Assembly: GCF_900116515.1 (NCBI RefSeq)
Contig: NZ_FPBA01000008.1
Location: forward strand, 1-64,000
DNA: 64,000 bases
Source: Geodermatophilus amargosae
GTDB taxonomy: Bacteria > Actinomycetota > Actinomycetes > Mycobacteriales > Geodermatophilaceae
Reading direction: 5' to 3'
Under the pieces are notes generated by a model. The model was not told the origin of the DNA and searched no databases. It worked only from the letters and a program-made list of their open reading frames with translations. Made by a program: the position numbers and the translations under genes. Shown here piece after piece: positions 58,657-64,000 of this stretch. Position 1 is the first letter of the stretch. Each line of letters begins with the position of its first letter.

Positions 58657-59577
58657 TCAGTCTGCCGCCCGCAGCGCGGCGGTCCACCACTCGACGGCCG
58701 GCACCGACGGCTCGAACGGCGGCCAGCCGTTGAGGACGCCGAGCAGCTGCCAGTACCGCTCGACGCGGGCGTCGGTGAAGGTGGCGAGCCGCTCGGCCAG
58801 CGCGGCGCGGCGGCCCGGCGCGGTCCCCCGGCCGTCGTCGAGCAGCTCAGCCACCAGCGCCTCCGCGGCGGGGCTGCCCGGCTCGACGCCGTCGGCCAGC
58901 GCCTGCCGGCCGAGCGTCTGCATCCGCCCGGCGTCCAGCCCGGGGTCGGGGTCCTCCGGCGTGGCGCCGGCACCGGCCACCGCCATCTGCCGGACGCGGG
59001 CGGCGAAGGAGTCGTCGGCGACGAGCCGGGCGAGCTCCAGCCAGGCGGCGACCTGCTCCGCGGTGGGCTCGTCGGCCAGCTCGGCCGGCAGCGACCGCAT
59101 GGGGGCGGCCAGGCCGGCGCCGGGCGCGTCGGCGGGCAGGCCGGCGAACGCGCGGTCGACGAACTCGTCGATGACCTGCTGCCGCTCGCGGGCGGACAGC
59201 GCGGCGAGGTCGGACACGATCCTCATCCCCTCGGTCGTGGTCCCGGCGCGGGCGACGGCCCGCAGCAGGGTGCGGCGCAGCCGCAGCAGCCGGATCTCCG
59301 CGTCGAGCGCGTGCACGTGCTCGGCGGCGACCTCGGCCACGCTCCGGCGGGCGGTGAGCAGTTCCCGGACGGCGGGCAGTCCGAGCCCCAGTCCGCGCAG
59401 CGTGCGGACCAGGTCCAGGCGGGCGACGGCGCGGGCGTCGTAGAGCCGGTAGCCGCCCGGCGAGCGGACCGGTGGGTCGACCAGTCCCTCGTCGGTCCAG
59501 AACCGGACGGTGCGCACCGGCACGCCCAGCCGGGCGGCCACGGCGCCGATGGCCAGCCGCGCGTCCCCGCCGTCCAT
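58657..59577 (-). CDS. MerR-family transcriptional regulator
   Basis: 306-aa regulator. MerR HTH at the N-terminus (about 7-75; LAIGAVAARLGVPVRTVRFWTDEGLVDPPVRSPGGYRLYDARAVARLDLVRTLRGLGLGLPAVRELL), then a dimer helix (about 80-115) and a large helical C-terminal domain of unknown ligand (TipAS-like size). ATG 59577 coincides with the predicted transcription start, suggesting a leaderless mRNA. It is followed by the small hydrolase gene. Confidence 0.92.
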   Translation of the reverse strand: MDGGDARLAIGAVAARLGVPVRTVRFWTDEGLVDPPVRSPGGYRLYDARAVARLDLVRTLRGLGLGLPAVRELLTARRSVAEVAAEHVHALDAEIRLLRLRRTLLRAVARAGTTTEGMRIVSDLAALSARERQQVIDEFVDRAFAGLPADAPGAGLAAPMRSLPAELADEPTAEQVAAWLELARLVADDSFAARVRQMAVAGAGATPEDPDPGLDAGRMQTLGRQALADGVEPGSPAAEALVAELLDDGRGTAPGRRAALAERLATFTDARVERYWQLLGVLNGWPPFEPSVPAVEWWTAALRAAD

Positions 59578-59583
59578 GCCGCG

Positions 59584-59614
59584 ACCCTGCACCCTCCAGC
59601 GGGTGGAGGGTCAA
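59584..59614 (-). promoter_or_regulatory. MerR-type promoter with 19-bp spacer and central dyad
   Basis: On the minus strand: -35 TTGACC (59614-59609), 19-bp spacer, -10-like CAGGGT (59589-59584). A perfect dyad ACCCTCCA-N5-TGGAGGGT (59591-59611) sits over the spacer. Overlong spacers with a dyad are the hallmark of MerR-controlled promoters, so self-regulation is likely. Confidence 0.65.
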
Positions 59615-59681
59615 CCGACAGAGACCGGCACCACGTCCGTCCTGCGCTGCGATCACCCCGGTCGCACCCGAGGATCGAGGG

Positions 59682-61571
59682 GTGACACGCACCAGCAGCA
59701 CCGACCGCTGGGGCATCGACGCCACCTGGCTCGACGCCCTCGACGAGGAACACGAGGTCGCGCAGGCCACCATCGAGCGCCTGCGGGAGGTGATCGGCGA
59801 GCCGCCCGAGGACCTCGAGCACCGGGCGCCCATCGTCGCCCGTCCCGGCGACGTCCTGGAGGTCGACGAGGCCGAGGTGACCCTCGAGGACGGGTCCACC
59901 CGGCACGTCGACGGGGAGCTGCCGGCCGACTTCCCCCTCGGCTACCACTGGCTGCAGGAGCCCGGCGGGCCGCGGCGCCGGCTGGTCGTCTCCCCCGGCC
60001 GGTGCTGGCTGCCCGAGGACCGGGCCTGGGGCTGGGCGGTGCAGCTCTACGCGACCCGCAGCCGCGGCAGCTGGGGCATCGGCGACCTCGCCGACCTGCG
60101 CGCCGTCCGCGAGATGGCCGCCGGCCAGGGCGCCGGCTTCGTCCTCATCAACCCGCTGCACGCCGTCGCGCCGACGCCGCAGCAGGAGGCCAGCCCCTAC
60201 CTCCCGGCCACCCGCCGCTTCCGCAACCCGGTGTACCTGCGGGTCGAGGAGGTGCCCGGCGCCGACCGGGTGGACCTCGACGGCGAGGCCGGCCGCGCGC
60301 TGTCCGACGGCGAGCTCATCGACCGCGACGCGACCTGGGCCCGCAAGCGCGAGGTGCTGCGCCGGGTCTTCGACGCCACCGGCCGCGACGACGCCGCCTT
60401 CCCCGACTGGTGGTGGCACCAGGGGCAGAAGCTGCAGGACTGGGCCACGTGGTGCGCGCTGGCCGACGTCCACGGCCCGGACTGGCACACCTGGCCCGAG
60501 GAGCTGCGCGACCCGCGCAGCGACGCGGTGGGCTCGTTCGTCGCCGAGCACGAGCGCGACGTCGCCTTCCACGCCTGGCTGCAGTGGTGCCTGTCGCTGC
60601 AGCTGGAGCGCGCCACCGAGGGCATGACCGTCATCCAGGACCTGCCGATCGGCGTGGCCGGCGGCGGCGCCGACGCGTGGACCTGGCAGGGCGTGCTGGC
60701 GCAGGGCGCGACCGTGGGTGCGCCGCCGGACGAGTTCAACGCCCAGGGCCAGGACTGGGGCTCCCCGCCGCTGGTGCCCTGGCGGCTGCAGGAGGGGGAC
60801 TACGAGCCGTTCGTCGAGTCGATCCGCGCCACCATGGCCGGCGCCGGCGGCCTGCGCATCGACCACGTGATGGGCCTGTTCCGGCTGTGGTGGGTGCCCT
60901 CCGGCGGCAGTGCCGCCGACGGCGCCTACGTCCGCTATCCGGCCGAGGACCTGCTGGACATCGTCGCGCTGGAGAGCCACCGCGCGCAGGCCGTCGTCGT
61001 CGGGGAGGACCTCGGCACGGTGGAGGACGGCGTCCGGGAGGCCCTGGCCGAGCACGGCATCCTGTCCTACCGCCTGCTGTGGTTCGAGGACGACGACCCC
61101 GCCGAGTGGCCCGAGGAGGCGATGGCCGCCATCACCACCCACGACCTGCCGACGGTGGCCGGGCTGTGGAGCGGCGCCGACCTCGAGGAGCAGCGCGAGT
61201 ACGGGACCGGCACCGACGAGGAGCTCGAGCGCGGCCGGTCGTCGCTGCTCGAGCGCCTGCCCGGGCTGAAGAAGAAGGCGAAGACGGAGAAGGCGGTGGA
61301 GCGGGCGCACGAGCTGCTGGCGCGGGCTCCGTCGCTGCTGCTGTCGGCCACCCTGGACGACGCGCTCGCCGAGCGGCGCCGGCCCAACGTGCCCGGCACC
61401 ACCGACCGGCCCAACTGGTCGCTGCCCCTGCCGGTGCTCGTCGAGGACCTGCCGTCGCACCCGCTGCTGCAGGCGGTCGCGCGCACCCTCGCGGAGGGCG
61501 TCGCGGCGACGACGGACCCCGAGGAGGACGCGATCGGCGAGCAGGCCGGCGGGGAGGCCCGCGCCGACTAG
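59682..61571 (+). CDS. malQ: 4-alpha-glucanotransferase (amylomaltase, GH77)
   Basis: 629-aa GH77 enzyme transferring alpha-1,4-glucan segments, in maltodextrin/glycogen metabolism. Motifs: QLYATRSRGSWGIGDLADL, NPLHAVAPTPQQEASPYLP, GLRIDHVMGLFRLWWVP (nucleophile Asp), VVGEDLGTVEDGVREAL (acid/base Glu), TTHDLPTVAGLW. GTG 59682 with GAGG upstream. It is divergent from the MerR gene (104 nt). Confidence 0.95.
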   Translation: MTRTSSTDRWGIDATWLDALDEEHEVAQATIERLREVIGEPPEDLEHRAPIVARPGDVLEVDEAEVTLEDGSTRHVDGELPADFPLGYHWLQEPGGPRRRLVVSPGRCWLPEDRAWGWAVQLYATRSRGSWGIGDLADLRAVREMAAGQGAGFVLINPLHAVAPTPQQEASPYLPATRRFRNPVYLRVEEVPGADRVDLDGEAGRALSDGELIDRDATWARKREVLRRVFDATGRDDAAFPDWWWHQGQKLQDWATWCALADVHGPDWHTWPEELRDPRSDAVGSFVAEHERDVAFHAWLQWCLSLQLERATEGMTVIQDLPIGVAGGGADAWTWQGVLAQGATVGAPPDEFNAQGQDWGSPPLVPWRLQEGDYEPFVESIRATMAGAGGLRIDHVMGLFRLWWVPSGGSAADGAYVRYPAEDLLDIVALESHRAQAVVVGEDLGTVEDGVREALAEHGILSYRLLWFEDDDPAEWPEEAMAAITTHDLPTVAGLWSGADLEEQREYGTGTDEELERGRSSLLERLPGLKKKAKTEKAVERAHELLARAPSLLLSATLDDALAERRRPNVPGTTDRPNWSLPLPVLVEDLPSHPLLQAVARTLAEGVAATTDPEEDAIGEQAGGEARAD

Positions 61572-61583
61572 CCGGCCCCCGAC

Positions 61584-61627
61584 ACGCGTCCGGCGCGGCA
61601 CCCCGAGGGGTGCCGCGCCGGACGCGT
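61584..61627. terminator. 21-bp perfect inverted repeat, bidirectional terminator
   Basis: Perfect 21-bp stem (arms 61584-61604 and 61607-61627, 2-nt loop) between convergent malQ and the endonuclease gene. One of several long bidirectional terminators in the window. Confidence 0.8.
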
Positions 61628-61640
61628 CCTCAGGTGCGGG

Positions 61641-64000
61641 TCATGACTCGGCGCCGTCCTGCTCGCGGCTGCCGGCGCCGCGGCCCTGGTCCAGGGCGTC
61701 GGTGCCCGGACCGCCGACGAGCCGGTCGTCGCCGTTGCCACCGGTGAGCGTGTCGGTGCCGAAGCCGCCGAGCAGCACGTCGTTGCCGTTCTCCCCGGCG
61801 AGAGTGTCGTCCCCGGCACCGCCGCAGACGACGTCGTCGCCGTTGCCCCCGGTGATGGTGTCGTCGCCACCGAGACCCATGATCACGTCGACGCCGTTGG
61901 TGCCGCGGAGGACGTCGTCGCCCGCGGTGCCGCGGATCGTCGGCACGAGACCGCTGCACCGCTCGTCGAGGTCGATCCCGACGACCAGCAGGTCGTGGTC
62001 GCTGGACCGGTAGGGGTCCGGCGCGTACAGGTCGTCCGCACCGCTGTACTGGTAAGCGAAGGACTCCACCGAGTTGATGTTCCAGTGCGCGACGTCGGTG
62101 ATCTTGCCCGTCAGCTCCTCCGTGGCCAGCGCGTGGTCCAGCGAGCCGGACAGGGCGTCGAACACGTAGCTGTAGCGGCCCTCGTCGAACTCCGCGCCCA
62201 GGTCGGTGAAGCCGGCGTGGCGCAGCGTCTCGATCGGGTCCTCCTGGGTGTAGGCGTTCAGGTCACCCATGAGCAGGACGTCGGGGTCGCCGGTGCGCTG
62301 CTCGATGGCTGCCGCGAAGGCCGCGAGGGAGGCCGCCTGGCGGACGCGGTCACCGTTCCACTCGCCCTGGCCGTCGCCGTCGTCGACGTTGTCGCCGGTC
62401 GGCGAGCCGGGGCTCTTGGACTTGAAGTGGTTGGCGATGACGGTGAACGCGTCGCCGTCCTCGACGAAGGTCTGCGCCTGCGGCTCGCGGGCGTTGTACC
62501 AGACCGCCTCGTCGACGAGGCCGACCGGAGCACCGACCGGCTGGACGACGTCGTTGCGGTAGATGATCCCGTTGCGGATCACGTCCCGGTCGACGCCGTA
62601 GAGCTCCTGCGGCAGGGGCACGTAGCTCCACACGGCGCCGCCCTCGGCCGCGTTCAGCCGGCCCACCAGGTCGGCGAGCGCGGCGTCGGCGTTGCCCGGG
62701 GTGTAGCCGGTGGAGTCGGTGTCCTCGATCTCCAGGAGGGCGACCACGTCGGCGTCCAGCGCCGTGATGGCCGCGACCTCCTTGGCCGCCTGCTGCCCGA
62801 ACTCCGCGTCGGTGGTGGCGCCGCGGGCGTCCGGACCGGTGCGGGTCAGGAAGTAGTTGAGCACGTTGAACGTGGCGAGCTGGACGTCGCCGCCCACCGG
62901 GTCCGGCGCCGCGGTGCGCGTGTCCTGGGGCGCGAAGACGCCGTCCGCGGTGCCGTCGGCCGGCTGCAGCCGGTAGGCGCCGAACCCGAAGCCGAGGACC
63001 ACCGGCTCGGTGAACTGCAGCACGTCGCCGACCCGCACCGGGGTGGCCGGGCTCAGGTACGGGCGGGTGTCGACCGTGACCCGGGCGGAGACCCCGTCGT
63101 CGAGGGTGATGCTGCGCAGCGCGTTGTCGGCGGCCACGGCGGTGGCCTCCGGGGTGCCCGGCCGGGCGACCTCGGTGGGCTGCACGAGCACGCCGCCCTC
63201 CGAGAGGGTCAGCTCGCCGAAGCTGGTGAGGTCGAAGACCTCGCTGACGGTGAGCGCGTCGGCCGGCTCGACGAGCATGCCCTCGAGCCGCTCGCGGGCG
63301 GCGTCGTCGGCGGGCAGGTCGAGGGTCGCGGCGTCGGGCAGGTCGGCCGCGGTGCCGTCGGCGCAGACGGCGACGTCGGTGCGCGAGCTGATCTGCGTCT
63401 GGCCGCTGAACTCCTGTGCCTGGCCGGTGACGGCGACGGTGTCACCGAGGTCGACCGCGACCGGGCTGAACACGAACACGCCGTCGGAGGTGGCGGCGTC
63501 GCCGTCACCGTCGGCGTCCTGCAGGTAGAACCCGGACAGGCCCGGCACGTCGCCGACGACGACGCCGCGCACGGTGACCGTCGAGCCGGCCAGCGGGGTG
63601 GCAGCGCCGGAGCCCTGCACCGCGCCGATCTCGTGCGTCGGGGTGGTGTCGCAGGCGGTGGTGGCCGGCGGCGGGGGCGGCGGCGCGACCGTGGCGTTGA
63701 CCGCGCCCTGGGTGGCGGCCGCCGGGCCCGACCAGACGAGGGCATCCGCGGCGGGGTCGTAGGAGCGCGACAGCGACTGGCCGGCCGGCTCGGTGCCGGC
63801 CTCGCTGACGCCGATGTCGGTGGCGGTCAGGCCACTGGCCGGACCGCCGGTGGCGGTCAGGACGCCCTCGTAGGAGAGGAACTCCAGGACCTCGGCCCCG
63901 CGGACCAGGGCGACGCCGTCGGGCGAGCCGTTCTGGATCCCGGCAGCCGGGCCGCTCACCGTCACCACCGCCGGCGCGTCCGCCGGTGCGGTCACGGCCG
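61641..64000 (-). CDS. secreted ExeM/NucH-type endonuclease with RTX repeats (partial, N-terminus beyond the right edge)
   Basis: At least 786 residues; the frame stays open through the window end. Order seen: lamin-tail-like region, OB-fold-type region (about 115-250), then the endonuclease/exonuclease/phosphatase domain (about 370-680) with [42 protein letters not shown] and SSDHDLLVV. The C-terminal about 95 residues are RTX nonapeptides ([13 protein letters not shown] type) that bind calcium. The RTX tail and domain set suggest an extracellular DNase; the signal peptide would be outside the window. Confidence 0.9.
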   Translation of the reverse strand, partial: AVTAPADAPAVVTVSGPAAGIQNGSPDGVALVRGAEVLEFLSYEGVLTATGGPASGLTATDIGVSEAGTEPAGQSLSRSYDPAADALVWSGPAAATQGAVNATVAPPPPPPATTACDTTPTHEIGAVQGSGAATPLAGSTVTVRGVVVGDVPGLSGFYLQDADGDGDAATSDGVFVFSPVAVDLGDTVAVTGQAQEFSGQTQISSRTDVAVCADGTAADLPDAATLDLPADDAARERLEGMLVEPADALTVSEVFDLTSFGELTLSEGGVLVQPTEVARPGTPEATAVAADNALRSITLDDGVSARVTVDTRPYLSPATPVRVGDVLQFTEPVVLGFGFGAYRLQPADGTADGVFAPQDTRTAAPDPVGGDVQLATFNVLNYFLTRTGPDARGATTDAEFGQQAAKEVAAITALDADVVALLEIEDTDSTGYTPGNADAALADLVGRLNAAEGGAVWSYVPLPQELYGVDRDVIRNGIIYRNDVVQPVGAPVGLVDEAVWYNAREPQAQTFVEDGDAFTVIANHFKSKSPGSPTGDNVDDGDGQGEWNGDRVRQAASLAAFAAAIEQRTGDPDVLLMGDLNAYTQEDPIETLRHAGFTDLGAEFDEGRYSYVFDALSGSLDHALATEELTGKITDVAHWNINSVESFAYQYSGADDLYAPDPYRSSDHDLLVVGIDLDERCSGLVPTIRGTAGDDVLRGTNGVDVIMGLGGDDTITGGNGDDVVCGGAGDDTLAGENGNDVLLGGFGTDTLTGGNGDDRLVGGPGTDALDQGRGAGSREQDGAES

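Noticed and set aside
55084..59685. A very long open frame (over 1500 codons) on the plus strand opposite the GH13, flavin enzyme, hydrolase and MerR genes
   Set aside because: Mirror frame caused by high GC third positions. The translation is Arg/Gly/Pro-rich without domain motifs, while the minus-strand genes have clear family motifs.

Overview
The window is about 64 kb of very GC-rich DNA with dense, short-gapped genes, frequent GTG starts and many stop/start overlaps. Gene content (argCJBDFRH cluster, OmpR-tailed HemD-type nitrate regulator, GAF-ANTAR proteins, DUF664 DinB protein, F420/FMN luciferase-like enzyme, rrn leader with the actinobacterial TTGAGAACTCAACAG-type block) points to an actinobacterium. 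The overall flavour resembles Geodermatophilaceae (Blastococcus, Geodermatophilus, Modestobacter). That family placement is inference; the partial 16S gene at the left edge could settle it. No prophage, transposase, CRISPR array or tRNA gene was found.

Region by region. 1-2 kb: the 5' end of a 16S rRNA gene (minus strand) with a clear sigma-70-type rrn promoter, preceded by tyrS. 2-10 kb: a minus-strand arginine operon argC-J-B-D-F-R-H followed by a 3-methyladenine DNA glycosylase gene. Most junctions are 4-nt overlaps, and two tandem ARG-box-like operators overlap the predicted argC promoter. 10-16 kb: a BKACE-family gene, then pheS-pheT-SDR translationally coupled on the minus strand. 16-19 kb: an EamA transporter and a large EAL-DICT-LOV-GGDEF protein, a predicted blue-light-controlled cyclic-di-GMP enzyme. 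19-22 kb: infC-rpmI-rplT and an rRNA/tRNA methyltransferase, with infC apparently starting at a rare ATC codon. 22-26 kb: PH-domain and metallo-beta-lactamase proteins, then a coupled GAF-ANTAR/PP2C pair.

26-38 kb is a nitrate assimilation region. It has an NnaR-like regulator, the NarK porter, and nasA-nirB-nirD reading leftward, with a divergent TetR gene at the outer end. Between narK and nirD sit an unrecognised protein, an aromatic-amino-acid-lyase-like protein without the Ala-Ser-Gly cofactor triad, an AraC regulator and a DUF2000 protein. Nitrate would enter through NarK, be reduced to nitrite by NasA, then to ammonium by NirBD.

38-54 kb holds mixed single genes: a PRC-barrel/DUF2382 stress protein behind a SigB/SigF-like promoter, a 4-TM protein, an acetyltransferase, ArfB, a secreted M6 protease, an HxlR/RibD-like divergent pair, truncated hemoglobin, an extended YidD, homocysteine methyltransferase, a stress-type SDR, a 41-aa small protein, a Ski2-like helicase and a tandem TauE/SafE pair. 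54-64 kb is carbohydrate-centred: a GH13 trehalose-synthase-like enzyme, a luciferase-like flavin enzyme, a small hydrolase, a MerR regulator, malQ, and a secreted RTX-tailed endonuclease cut by the right edge. Convergent genes are repeatedly separated by long perfect inverted repeats that look like bidirectional terminators.
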